Positions 36,798 through 50,958 of a stretch of 64,000 nucleotides of DNA are shown here, in pieces. Positions within the stretch are counted from its first letter, which is position 1; every line of letters begins with the position of its first letter. Source of the stretch: Karalla daura (Eukaryota; Chordata; Actinopteri; Chaetodontiformes; Leiognathidae); NCBI GenBank assembly GCA_029224185.1, contig CM055205.1, positions 18,263,942 through 18,327,941 of the forward strand, in the 5' to 3' direction. Below the pieces are notes generated by a model, which saw only the letters and a list, made by a program, of their open reading frames with translations, was not told the DNA's origin and did not search any database. Made by a program: the position numbers and the translations under genes.

Positions 36798-39376
36798 CTA
36801 CAGGTCGACAGCTGATTTCTCAGCCTTCACATACACTTGGACATATTCATTTTCCTCTTTGCAAGCACTTTGTCTGAACCCAACGTGACGGCTCCGGGGA
36901 GCAGATGCAGAGCGATATTTGCCAATCCGCTATTTGTGGACGTGCTGGATTGTTGATAATGTGAGTGATGAGCCGAGCTGGCTCCGGCTCAGAGGCCGAC
37001 TTGGCAACCGCTCGCCAAGTCTGGCAACGGGAGGCAACGTTACGGCTGATTTCCTGTTCTCCTCAGACTGACCCCCCCATCCCTCCTTACCCCCCCCCCC
37101 CCCCCCCCCCATTCCAAAACAGGGCTGAAAGCCTCACATCGAGGTGAACTTAATTTACACACATTATGTAATTTTTTGTTCAGATATTACGCAACAGAGC
37201 TGGCAACCCTGTTTAGTACATTAGATACACACATACACACCAGGTGAGAGATGGTATCACACTCTCTACTCTAAATGTGTGAGAAACAGTCAGCAAACAA
37301 ATGTGATGCTATCTCTCTTTCTATATATCTATCTCTCTGTCTGTCTATCTATCTATCTATCTATCTATCTAGCTAGCTAGCTAGCTAGCTAGCTAGCTAG
37401 CTATCTATCTAGCTATGTGTCTGTCTGTCTATCTTGATCTCTATCTGTCGTCTGTCCATCTGTCTATCCATCAATCCATCTATCAATTTATCCGTCTGTC
37501 TGTCCATCCATCCATCCATCCATCTTAAGTATTGTATCATATCATATCATATCATATCGTATCTATCCATCCATCCATCCATCGATCCGTCTACCATGGT
37601 TTGTGTGATCCTTCCTTTCCAGCCCAGGCAGTGAAATGAGAGTCAGGCACAGGAAATGAATCTGTCATCCCTCATGATGATGATGGTCTAAGAGACTCAA
37701 GGTTCAATGCTTTCAGATTTAAAAGGGGACCTAGCATGGTTCCACTGAGTCTTTATCCTTGTTTTCTGGTGCTAATATTGAAGCTGTGGAAGCCATTGAT
37801 TGGTCCAGCCTGCAACTCATATGAATGATCATGTGACTTTATGCTTCTTGCTAAACTTGGCAACGTTTCCCCAGACTAAGTGGAGGAACTGGAGAGTGCA
37901 TTCACAACTTTCTGTGCCACAACCAGGAGAAGCTTCCTCTGACAACATCCCACAAAACTTCACCAAACGTCTGCATATGCAAACTGTTTTTGCACGTTCT
38001 ACAACAACTACAACATCTGAAACTTCTATACCAATGAGGTTGTGATGATGTGTTTGGACAAAGCCAAAGTAGACGTGTTGGTTTTTTTTTTCATTCTGGG
38101 TCACCTTTAAATCTCAAACAACTGTGCCTCCAAGCTTCCCTGTCAGTGAACTTGCTGCGCTTTTCCAGTTCTGTGTCAGGGCACATCAGACGTCACCTCG
38201 ACAGGTGCGGCCCCTCGCTCTCTTGTTTTTCCAGTCTCCCTCTTGGCCTTTCTGCCACCACCAGCACCACCACCCGCCTCGCTGAACCCCTCTGAACCCC
38301 CCTGAACCAGCTGTCCCGCCCCCGCCGGGGCGCCAACATGCCCGACACACAAACCCACTGACCTCCGCGCAGTTTTTTGATTTGTGTGAGATACTGATCT
38401 CGTCGTGCCAGGCGTCCGGCAGCCGGAGCTGGTGAAAGCCCGAGGCTGAGCCCGAGGACAGAGAGCCCTCAGCTGTGCAGCTGAGGACTGAGCTGTAGAG
38501 TCTGTGGCCGCGGTTAAACAACTCTAAACGCCTCAGCACGATGACCGACAAGAGCAATTCTAGGTACAAAACGGAAGCCCAGTCTGTGTTTTATCGGTGG
38601 AGAACATTTTGGGCTGCAGTTGAGTTTCACTTCAGTCACTTCTTGTAATTCCTTTCATAAGAAACTGCAGTGTGTGAAGAGTGTGTGAAGCTAAGAAACA
38701 AACATAGAAAGTGTCATGACACACTCCAAACAGATCATACTGATATACCGTATCAAGTTTGATCGTTAAAGGGGATCGATTGATTGATTAGAAGTAATCA
38801 CCACCAGAACTGGTTAATACAGAAATGACAGTTCAACAAAATGATAGTCCAGACATTCAGACAGTTTTGAGTGAGTCTGGAGTCTAGATCCGGGTCAGGT
38901 CAGCCAAAAAGCATGGGTCTCTTGACAGTGACCGACAGAATGAATGAATGCAACTGGCAGAAAGAACAGATGAGTGACCTGGAGAGAGAGAGAGAGGCAG
39001 ACATGCTGTGACTGAGGTGGTAAATGAAGCTTTGTCTATCAGAGCTTTACTTGAAAAACCAGGCCTGAAGAAGTCTTTCGAACGAGGAGTGCAGCTGGTT
39101 TTGTTTTGATCACCTCAGCCCGATAACTCCTCCACTGACACAGACCAGGATTATTCACCTGTGGCTTCCCTCCCCCACCCCCCCCACCCCCACCACATCT
39201 CCCTCCCAACTCCACACCCCCCCATCAACACACGGCTGCAATTTTCCCTTTAAAATCTTAATTAGCTCTTCCCAGCTGCCTGGCAACCATCGCTCGGGCA
39301 ACAGCAGCATCTCATGAGGCTGGGGGGGGTTGCTCCAGTCCTCAGGTGTGAGAGGGAGCAGACCCCCCCCACCCCT

Positions 39377-39425
<49 letters not shown>

Positions 39426-42400
39426 CCCCCCCTCTGGCATCGCTGCACTGATCATCACTGGTCTCATCCAGTATAATCACCGTCAGCGTCATCGCTAACA
39501 GCGGGGCCCCATCTCCATCAGCTGCACCCCTGTGTCTCCAGGCCCCTCAGGGGGGCGTTCTGGGAAAAAAAGATAAATAAATAAATAATAATAATGAAAA
39601 AATGAGTCATACTGTATCTACAGCGAGAGCAGCCGCATGTGGAGCGATTTCTAGAAATACTGCAAATGTGATTAAGGATGCAAAGCCAACACTTGTTGTA
39701 CGCACGTGGCTTGAATCAGACATTTGCGTGTGTCATCGACTGCGATGCATGTTAATTAATTGCACCAGCCTCCATAATTTCCAGAGAAATTCTCGGTCAG
39801 GATCCAGCGACATGTCTCCAAGATAAAATGGAATCAGTTAAGTGGAGAGTCAGAGCCGGAGCACGCAGTGGAGGAGAACGGCGTCTCCCCCCTGAATCGA
39901 TTATCAATGAGGGAAAAGCGGTCAAACCCTATCGAGGGGGGATTTATATGTTTCTGTGCAGCAAGCAGATTTGTTCTTGACTGTGACTGAGCTGAACATC
40001 CACAGCTGAGTGACAGAGCCGGAGAACAAGCCAAACAACATGTGCTGGCCGAGATAAAGAACTGCTCTTGGTGATTACGATATTTTTGAGGAGCAAACAC
40101 GTTGCTGAGGAATCCATTGGTCGCACTCGGGAGGTCGATTTACAAGCAGCACGTGTGAGTCCTGTGAATCCACAAAGAGGCCTTTGATGCCGGAGCCTGG
40201 TTTTAAGGTCAGCAGTCGAGTCTGAGTGCGCCCAGGAGGCTTTGAGCCGCTCCAACATTAAGTCTCAGGATTCAACATCCGCCTCAGCCTCCTCTCTGCA
40301 AACATGTGCATATGAGCTCATATGACATAGACATTACTGTCTCCAGTCGAAATGGCTTCCAACTATCCATTCATCCATCCATCCATTCTCTAACCCACTT
40401 CACTGTCTCATAGGGTTAAGGCAAGGAAGACACCCTGGCAGGGAAGACACCCTGGACAGGTTTCCAATCCATTACAGAGCACACACACTTCATACTGGCT
40501 CTCAAACTCGGTTCAGGGTAATAACAGTCACCAGTCGACTTCAACATGCACGTCTTGGGACTGTGAGAGGAAACCAGAGAACAGAGAGGCTCTCTGCCTG
40601 ATCCAGAGGTTGAACATGGATCCTTTTTGCTTTAAAGAGGCAGCAGCTACATTTTCATTAAAGTTTTTTGCTAAATAAAAGTGATTTCTAAAATGTTGTG
40701 ATGTACTATAGCTACTAATACTGTAGGTGCTTCGTTCGAAGGATGACTCCACTTTGATGAAGATGGATGTCCAAAATGTTTTATATTGGATTTAGAAAAA
40801 GTTAATGTGAAAAAATCTTTCCTTCAATCTGATAAGAGTGAAAGGAGTGAGACTAGTAAATTGCGTACCACTCCAAAAAAGATCTACACACTGGTAAATT
40901 TCATGTGTCCACTGTCCCATTTCTGCAATTCTGCATTCTGCATGATTATCTGGCCACCACGCCTCGACTTTACACTGATCGTCTGTCACATGGAGGATCA
41001 CGTGACTAAACGTCCCTCGCTAAACATGATGCTCTGTGACGTTTCACCAAACTGAATGGCACTTCTTCTCCAAAAACACCTGCAGACAGAAATGATTATG
41101 ATGCAAACTGGGAAATTTAATATGATCTTTTTTTGTCTTTTTTACAGGAAAAACCATAAATGCTCCTGCTATAATCGCATCTCAGATAGAGGCAGTTGCT
41201 CGGTGCATGCTGAAGCATCTCTGCAGCACCTGACTTGACTCAGCTTAATTCGCCTTTGAAACACGCACAACTGCAGCTTGTTTCAGTGCCCTGCATTTGG
41301 AAACTGTGCTCCAGTCAAAGTATTCAAAGTACGTGTGAATCATTTATATTTAGGAGTTACCTCCTTTGGGCTGACATATCAGGAGGTCATGCCATGTGCT
41401 CATCGGCTGATTGTTCTGAGCGTGCACGTATCCTCCGTTTCCAAATCCCCGTCCCCTTTTTAATTACAGCACTAACGAGCTGCCGTTAACTGACTGATGC
41501 TCGTTTTAATTTAAGCCCGCTCCACAGAGACACTTTGTACTCAGAAGCGTACCTCGGAGCATTTATGCACCGAGCTGCGTTTACCGAGTTTAACATCGAC
41601 TTAACACGACGGAGGAGAAAGGTTTTGAGAGGACGCCGTTGGGTCTTTTCATCCCTCCCGAAGGCCTAATCAACAGTCGGTGTGAGACTTTTCACCAGGT
41701 TTCGTGTTGATGAGGAAATAACAGCTACTGGAGGATAATTATAGGCTGAGCGATAACGGTCACATGTTTTCTCCAGATAGCTCTCGAAAATGTGCCAGTG
41801 GCTAAAATGCCACCGGAAGGACTGTTATTATCAGGGCGACTGGGAAATATTTTATTACCCACTTCCTCCTATAATATTAATCCCGGCTGAATGGGGCTCT
41901 TGTCAGCGAGTCACAGTATATGTCCCCAGGCAGGGGCTGCACCAGAGACTGTGTCGAAGATATGATTCGATGAAACATGTGACTGTTAAAGGACATTGGT
42001 GCCCTGTTGAACTCCTGCAGGAGCCTGTTTTTTCTCTCTGCATCCACACCACTCAGTCATTCCCTATCCTCCATTTTCTGTGATTTCATGTCGACGTCTG
42101 ATACTTTATGCTGTTAGTCTCGACTTTCTTTTAATCGAGCATTTCAATCCAGTCCAAATGGCTGGAGCCCAGATGCTCTATATGCTGCAAAAGAGGGAGT
42201 TTATTATGTTTACATTGAGAGGCAGTTGAAAGAGATAGGAAAAAAAATGTGATGTGAAATCTTAAAAATCGCCTATGTGACCTAAATATTAGTTGCTTAT
42301 GCATAAAAAATGAATCACGGTATCTTAACATGACCCTTTAGTCACAACTTGAGAGTCGAGACAGAAAAACATCGACACCGAAAGGCGCTGCCGGCTCCGC

Positions 42401-45400
42401 TTACAGATCCCGAACTGGAATAATTCATGGAAATGTTTGCGGGAGGATGAAAGCGTGTTTCTCTGCACAGAGGTTGAATTATTCACACGTGTGCTGATGG
42501 CGGGCGGCGGGCGGTCACACGCTACGGAGCGGTCTGATGCTGCAGCCGTGCAGTAAACAGCTCGGCCCCGGACGTCCAGCCACACTCAGTGAAGCACATG
42601 ACCTGCGGCTCGATGGGAACCGAGAGGAACTGGGTCAGCGCTGATGTACGCCGCTCACATGCACACAATCTGAGTTCACCAAGAAAACGTTTTCCCCTGG
42701 CTTGTTTGTCTGGCATCAACAACCAGCAAACAGCCAATCGTCTCGTGCGTTTCATTCAAACAGCAGCTGCAGCTCTCGAGATGCGTCTGGCTCTTTGGAG
42801 CATATCTGGGTCATGGGAACTACTTATATTTAACCTCTACTATGATCATTGAGCTAATGTGCAAAAAAAAGATGGCAAAAAAGAGGCAGCTTTAGTAGCT
42901 GTAGTCATAGGGTTGGAGGTGCATTTGGCCTCTGTTGGGTCTACATAATACTACTTATTAATACGCAATACTACATCATATCTGCATGAAACATAGATTG
43001 TATCACTTATAGTGACGTTAGCGTTATCTGCAAAGAAATACTAAATATAAAAATAGAATAGAAAGCTTTTGTTAGTATTGTACAAGCTGACATGCTGCAG
43101 GTATGAATAACACATGTAGCAGCATTAACAAAGAGTCATTAGCCGCTGTGCCCATGCACACTGCCTTCTTGAATTCCCTTGACTCTATTACTGTAGCTCT
43201 GATAGCTGATAGCTAAATTTTCGTTGTACCTGCCTGTTGGGTCTTGTAAATGTGAAATAAATGTGACAAATAGATGGCATGGGAACAGGGGTAATGTTAG
43301 CTCTATCTGCCATGCCAAAATGTTTCCCCTACCTGCCAGGGCTACACTAACGTAAAATAAGATAACACAGGCTGAAAGGAAGCCTTGTTTTGGAGTTTCA
43401 GAGTTATACTAAGTCTTTGTTTGGGCTTGTTAATGTGGGATAAATGTGTGAAAGACAGATGTTACAGGGCAGGCTTAGCAGGCTGAGAAGCAGCTTCCCT
43501 CACAGGTATTTGGGGGTTCGTAGCATGACGCTAGCTTAATCTGCAAAGCAATGTTAAACATTAGCTAGCTAGCCTATTAGATATCGAGCATAACATTACC
43601 TGTCTGCTGGATTTTCTAAATCTGAAATAATAATGTGGAAACAGTGGTAGTGCAAGGCCTATCTGCTAATCTAAAATGTGTCCTCTACCTGCCAGGGCTA
43701 CGCTAATGTAAAATAAGATAAACACCCTGAAAGGCAGCTTTGTTCTGGAGTTATTTGCAGAATTATTATGTGTACTTAGTCTGTGTAGGGTTGTGTTAAT
43801 GTAGGATTAATGTGTGCAAAATAGATGCTACAGGAACAGTGGCTATGTTAGCTGTAGCTCTTAGCTCTGCTGAACTAAGCAGGCTAAGAGGCTAAGACTT
43901 CAACTGCTTTTGAATGAAATGTGTGCTATCCTGCCGTTGGCCCGGGACAAACAAAGTCAGGACCGGCTGAGCCGAGCGAGGACGAGCCACCGTCGCAGCG
44001 TCTGAGAGACGAGCACATTGAGGACAGCTACTGAGGGAGGCAGGAGGAGAGAGACAGAGGAGGCTATTTCAGGCTCGGGATGACGCCTTTCACGACCTAA
44101 AAAGTGAATTTAGAATAGAGAGGGCAGGTTTTTCTCGCACACACACCGAAATGACAAACTGTTGACGTCCAATGAGGTCAAGGCAGAAAGTCAACAAGTC
44201 ATTTGCCGGTAACAGCTCACCGTGTGTCTCCGGTCATCAAAGCCATATCACAAGACCACTCACGTACGCTTTAATGGAATCACGTTTTTTTTTTCCTCTC
44301 TCTCTCTCCGTCTCTCTCTCTCTCTCCTCTCCTGGTTTTCTCTCATTGCCGGGATGGGAGGGGTGACCCAGAAGATTGCTATTAATGAAACGCCGTCCCA
44401 AGTATCTCCATATTCATAACTGCTGATTTAGGAGAGGGGAGAGCGAGCTGGAGGAGGACAGATGCTGGGAGGAAGAGACTGAGGAAATAAAAACAAATAA
44501 ACGGCGGCGCGGGAGAGTTCAAATAAAGGAACAGGAGATAAAAGAGAAAAGTGGGAAAAGATAAAGGGTGGAGAAAACAGCGGACAGCACTTTTATTGAC
44601 AATGTAGCAAGCTGTAAACTAGGTGTAAAGTATAAAGGTCAGACAAACTGTGTTTCTTGGGAAAAAGTATATATCTAGCTTTCTGCCTAGCTAGCTATCC
44701 AGCTAACTAGCTAGCTAGCTAGCTACTGGCCCACTGTGAAGTTCCAGCGCTAACCACTAAGCTGGGAACTTTTGAATCATAGAAATCGTTTGTGTTATAA
44801 ATGTAAATCAATGTGTGGGTCCTAATCTAATCATCTATCATTTTAGACAACTGACTGAGTCACACTGTGCATTTTTATTACCCCTAGAAAAACTAAATAT
44901 TGCAATATAGACTTCTATATTTAGAAAAGGCTCCTAAATTTCATAAGAATTTTACGCTCTCACAAGATGGTTTTTTAGACACGTTGCAGGCTTTTTTCAC
45001 ATTTATACTTCACTGGACAAATGACTAGGTCACACTATACTATACTATATATGAGTAATACTAAATATTTTCCTTCATTTAACAATTAAAACAATGTCTT
45101 GGATGTCTTTCTTCGGTGTTATGTGCAAAACACCCTTCAATGGAAACAGCTAAAAGTAGCAATTCACAATTTTTGGAAATATCATTTCTATTTTGCAAAA
45201 ACTTTCATGGGAAGGCACTTACAGTACTGGCCATTGATCCTCACCTGGAAGTTTCTTTCAGGTCTTATAGGTTTTATAGGTTTTATTGTGTTATACTTCC
45301 ACTCTTTCTTACTTTTATTCGAGCACAGATGAATAGGCGAATAAAGTTCCCACTTCTACACTGACGACACAATCAGACTGCTGCAGTGCTCTGTGAGGCG

Positions 45401-47993
45401 CGACAGCTGGTCCATAAACTTTTTTTTTTTTTGCTCTCAAAAGAATCTCTGCAGTGAATAATGAAATAATAAAATATGCCCAAATTGCCTTTTAAGTAAA
45501 GAATCCTCCTCTATCTTTTAAGGCCAGTGACGATCAGACCCTAAATCCTGCCTTTAGCCCGCTCATACTCCCCCAGCTGTCCCAGCAGATGGCCCACGAG
45601 CCAACCCAACCCCCCCAGTCCCAAAAACACACACGCACACACGCACACGCAAAACTTCCCTCTCTGTAAACATACCAACACACACACACACATACACACA
45701 CACATACGGCTCATTCATGCTGACAGCTCAGAGCCAGGTGACAGGAAGAGAAAGCAGCAGAGAGATGGGGATGAGAGGAGCGTGGGGGAGGGGAGGGGGG
45801 GGGGTGGAGTTTGTACAGGAAAGAGTGACGGGCGAGGAGGAGAGAGCGGAGGAGCGCGGCCCGCCGAGGGATCGCTAGACGGATGTGACATGACAGAAAA
45901 CCAGACAGCCTGTCTTCGCTGTCCTCGCCGACAACGCGGAGCGGCTTTGAAGTCAGATTTTACCTCGTGCCTCTAACGGTGCCTTCACTGACCCAGTTTT
46001 GTACGACTCGGGAAAGTCGACTCACACGCTGAAATGTAAACGCTCACAGATCGACTCTCTGCTGTTTGAACTGGAAGGAGGAAGAGGGAGAAGAAGAAGA
46101 AGAAGAAGAGGCACAGCAGGAGTCACAATCGCTCCATTGACTATTTCCTCCCCTGATCATCCTAAACTAAAATGACGTGCGCGTGACTCTCATAGTCTGG
46201 GATCTCACTTCCTGACAGAAGGAAGCACAAGAGGAGCGTGTGTGTGAGAGCGTGTGTAGTCATCCTCTTCCTCCCTCCATCCTCTACACTGCTAATTATT
46301 TCATTCTGGCCAGGATGAAAAAAAATGATATACTTTATCCTGTTTTATTTTCAACCTTCAATCCAAGCAACATTCTCTCCTCTTCACTTAAAAAGGTTTT
46401 ACTTTTACAAGCACTTTAAACATGCATGTTAAACTTCCTTTTGTGTAGTGTACAGAGCATCTGAGCCCTGATTTGGTTTGAATTGAAATGCTTAATTAAG
46501 ACAATTGAGGCTAGCATTAGCTAGTCTAGCATTAGCATTAGCATTAAGTATATGACATCAACATGGTATTAGGGTGTCTGATAATCTCGTTTGGAGTACC
46601 CCTTACCTTTTTAACCTTTTTAACTAGTTTTTATTCACCCTCCTTTTTTTGCAGCATATCCCCTCCCTCCCTCACACACACACACACACACACACACATG
46701 CTCACACTCTGACTTTGTCTCAGGAGTTTTTTCTGAGAAGTGGGCTGGTGGAGGTCGCGACCCGCCTCCATTCACCGCAGATGGCGGCACAATGACGGGC
46801 GGAGGGTTCGACAACGACTCCGGATGGTCGACTTTTCCTCTCCCTGTACCACAGAGCTCCACAGCTGCTGCTGCTGCTGCTGCTAGGGACCCTGGTGATG
46901 ATGATACCCCCCCCCACCCCCCCGCCCCCACCCCCCCCATCCACCCCCCCACCCCCTCCCAAACCCCAGACCAAAAGTCTAAGACTCATAAAACCCACAA
47001 TAAGCCTCACCAGGGATCTGGGATCAGTGGGCTGAAAACACACAGAGAGACTCATAAAAGTGGGAACACACAGACAGATAGACACAGATACGGCTGCCGT
47101 CTGCCAAGACAAAATACTGCAAACACCTAAAGTCAATAGCGCCAGAAATACCAGAACTTAAAGTTTAAAACACTTCCCGGATCCACCCCGGGGTCCGAGG
47201 CCGCTCCCGACCCGAACTCTTCTCCGTCGACTTCTTCGGAGTAAAGCAGTCGAGCAGTTTCTGTGCGTTATTTATTTTGATCAGATTTCGAATCCTAAAA
47301 ATAAACACGGCACAGATGCAGTTCACTTCCCTAATCCGGCCGGTGTTTCCAGAGCTGCTCAGCTGTGCCGCGCCACAGTGCTGCATACTAGTGCATAGAA
47401 ACACACACTGCATGTGTGCCCCTGGTGAGTCTTATTCTCACTATATAAATGGATTTAATTCACAATATGATTCTCAACAGCTGGTTTCTGGTCCCAAGTG
47501 TTTTCTTCCCTCGTTTTATTTGTGTTTACTTTTGTCTAATGTTCTACTATTAACAGTGTTTTTGTGGCTGCATCGTCCATTGTACGTTGCGCCCCCAGCT
47601 ACAATGAAGCACTATAAGTAAAGTTTATTTTCAACACTCATCTGTGCATACGTAAGCTATATTGTAGATCTAAAAATGTTTTATTGTGATTTTTAATATG
47701 GACTCTTGGGAGACTCTTTGGGGGCTTTTTTAGCCTTCAGCTACAGCAGACCCAAATAAACAAATGCAGATGGTTTTAGTTTGTTATCATGTGACCTAAG
47801 TGTGTATGTTTGTATCCTAATTAGAGGCTGAAAGCGTCAGGAACATTGAGTAAGCGGAGCTAAACTCCTTTTTGAAGACTAAAAACCCAGAAATAATGAG
47901 CCCAAGAGCGATGAAGACACCAAAGATTTCGGTGGATTTTGGCAGAAGTGCGGTGAATTTCCACCAGGGACAAACTGTTTATTTGAACGTGTG

Positions 47994-48045
<52 letters not shown>

Positions 48046-48173
48046 TCCCTCTTTTTACGTCACTCACTCACTGTGGTCCTGGCAGGATTTGAAGGATTAA
48101 TACTTTGGAAGACCAATCACAGCAGGGCTGGGTGCTGTCTCAGCGGACGGCACTTACAATAACACACCCACAC

Positions 48174-48220
<47 letters not shown>

Positions 48221-49756
48221 GGCGCCCACCGACCGAACCAAAACAGTCTGCCGTGTGTGAAAACTTGTGGGCTGTGCCATTCAGAACGAAGTCTGGCAGA
48301 GACGAATGTGGGAGGATGTGAATCAGATTTATAAACAGCGACGACAAAATCAGGTTCCCTCTGATAAATGTGATAAATGTCAGCGTGACTGATTCATTTC
48401 ACAGCAGTTATTCAGAGGGGGGCGCAGGCGCCGACAACTATGACAGTGATAAATGCCAAGAGTATGATTTGCGTAATTGTTATTCCGCATTAATAGACTT
48501 GGTTTTAGCCGAGGTCTTTGACCGGGAACAAAAAAAAACAGAAAGAGTCTGAGTGCCTGTTTATTCATGTGACACGGGGACCCGGAAAGCCTTTCCAAAC
48601 AATCGCTTCAAAAATCACTAATTAATTTCTCGTCTCCGCCGAAAAGTTCTCTGAAGAGTGAAATCGGCTGCTGCGGCGCTTTGCTCTGATAAGATCCTCT
48701 CTAACCTGATGGCAAACTAACAAACAAACAAGCAAACAAACAAACAAACAATGAGCACAGAGTTGCAGACCAAAGTAAAACTTGAGATAAAAAACTACCA
48801 GACAGGCCCCGAAACCACTTCTGTTTCGACTGCCAGCCTTCGGTCGAAACGCTGAGGATAATTCACGGTCTGGTGTTTTTCTGTTTCTCCTTCCTCCCGT
48901 CTCTCCAGGTCACATCATCACGGATGAGGAGGAGGAGGAGGCGTGACCGTGGCGAGCTCTGAGCCACGTCTTAATGAGGAGAAACCTGCCCCACAGGCCC
49001 CGAGCCCGGAGAGCCTCGCACGCCTTCCCCTTCAAAGACTGCAACGCTCCATCAGACCATTTTTGGAGTTTTTTTTTTTAAGTTTTGAGTGAATTTCCAG
49101 GGCACTGACCGTGTGAAGTGGTCCACCAGTGTTCCCAGCAGCTCGCCCACCCGGTCCTGGTTGGGGCACAGCTCCCCTCGCTGCAGACACAGCAGGACGT
49201 CGTCCTGGGTGGACGTGTGCAGCGCCACCATCTGGTCGACCCCGCTGGTCACACTCAGGCCTGTGAACTGGGAGAGGAGACAGAAACACGACGTCAAATC
49301 GTAACCAGTTAAAACAAAAAGAGCCACGTTATGTGAGGCTGTCATACAGGGAATCTGCAGGAATCCTGAAGTTAATTTCTTTTTAACTCTTACTTCATCT
49401 TGTGGCCATTTCAAACACCTTTAACTGACTAACCAGTTGAAGTTTCTGATTAGATCTCCAGAGCTCAACCATACAACAGACCTCAGATCAGCCTGGAAGG
49501 GACGAAGCTCCAAAGAATCAATTAAACAAAAGGCAAAGTTTAGGTTAAGTGACTCTCAACTATTCACCCTAAACATACCGGGCATTTTATGGTCAAACTA
49601 TTTGGAAATAAGTGGAATATCAACAAACTTTAATGCCTTATGCAATCACAGTTAAACCTTTTAAATACTTTTTCAGAGCCTTCATTTTCCAAAATTGAAA
49701 ACTTTTAATACTTTTTTTTTGAGGTCCATGTGGACGGCTTGACATAACTCCAAATC

Positions 49757-49793
<37 letters not shown>

Positions 49794-50894
49794 CTACACA
49801 GGAAAGATGAAAGTGATGCTGTCTAAACACACTGTGGGTCCCACAACGCTCTTGTGTCTTGTACTTGTCGATTGATCGTCTCCATCGTCATTGTTGAAAC
49901 CATTCTAAGAACATTTTGTCTTTTTGTTCAAATTTTCTCTTTATTTCATTATTTATCCGACTCTCTGCTCATTGCAGCTGCACGCTTTTTCCTCCGGTGC
50001 TGCTATACTTCTCCATCCCATGTCTAAAGTCTTTAGACAACCAGTGTCTTGAATGCAAGACATCTTTAACTGACTAGACATATTTGACAGACGTAGTTAG
50101 TGCAGATGTAGAGCACTGAAATGCTGCTTATGTGCTGTTATACTGTAACAGTGCGGAGCAGATAAGTCCTACATCTGAGCTACGCTCTGCTAACAGCGAT
50201 TACCTCAACAGAGCTGTTTTTATTTACAGAGGAATCCTGTTTCATCGCTGCTTTAGTTTCCTGACAGTCCTGACTCCGGACGTCAGTACGGCGCCAGCGT
50301 GCGAGGAAATTAATTTGTTTAAAAATGTCAGGGATTATCGCCTCAACGTACGTGTAATACCTGTGAGTTTAATACAGTGTGCGGTACGGTCGCGGCGTTG
50401 AATGTAGGTGGAAGGATTATTTCTGTTGGGAGCTCGAAGGGCGAGAGAAACACGCACGTGTGGAGGTGTGACACGGGGCAGAGTCATGAGGTCTGACCCA
50501 GTTAGAACAACGCACAGATTTACTGGAACCAGTCGGCAAAGAAGGACTCAGACTTCTTTATTTTCTTTAAGTAACGAACAATACTGCAACACAAACGCTG
50601 CAAACTCCTGAGCACTGCTTATATTCTGCACATGCCGATGCATTTATACTTGAACTTAGTTCGGACTATGACTGCAAAAAACAGTGATGTGTTTTGCATT
50701 AGCGTTTTGAATCTGCAGGGAAACAGCATAGCGTAGGTGCTCTTCCGCTATCTGAGTGAAGTAGAGCTGTAACAGAGCTGTACTTGAGTGTTTGTGCGGC
50801 TTAGAGAGACTGGGAGAGAGTGACAGTGTCGGAGCATCACAGCTGTTGGAGAGTGAATGGGAGAGAGTGGACTAAGCCTCTTAGGCCCCCACCA

Positions 50895-50958
<64 letters not shown>

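Larger units (their letters stand above)
35159..49109 (-). other. myo1g: Last intron of myo1g (13,951 bp)
   Basis: The intron is bounded by donor GTCAGT at 49109 and acceptor cctcctcag at 35159. No exon of another gene is recognised inside it. It holds many microsatellites, the ~183-bp tandem array, dispersed repeats at 40355 and 45117, and a run of tagc words (44695-44725). Confidence 0.85.

Noticed and set aside
44695..44760. Possible tRNA-derived SINE (ttccagcgctaaccactaag)
   Set aside because: Only a short B-box-like word is present, with no A box or tail at the right distance.
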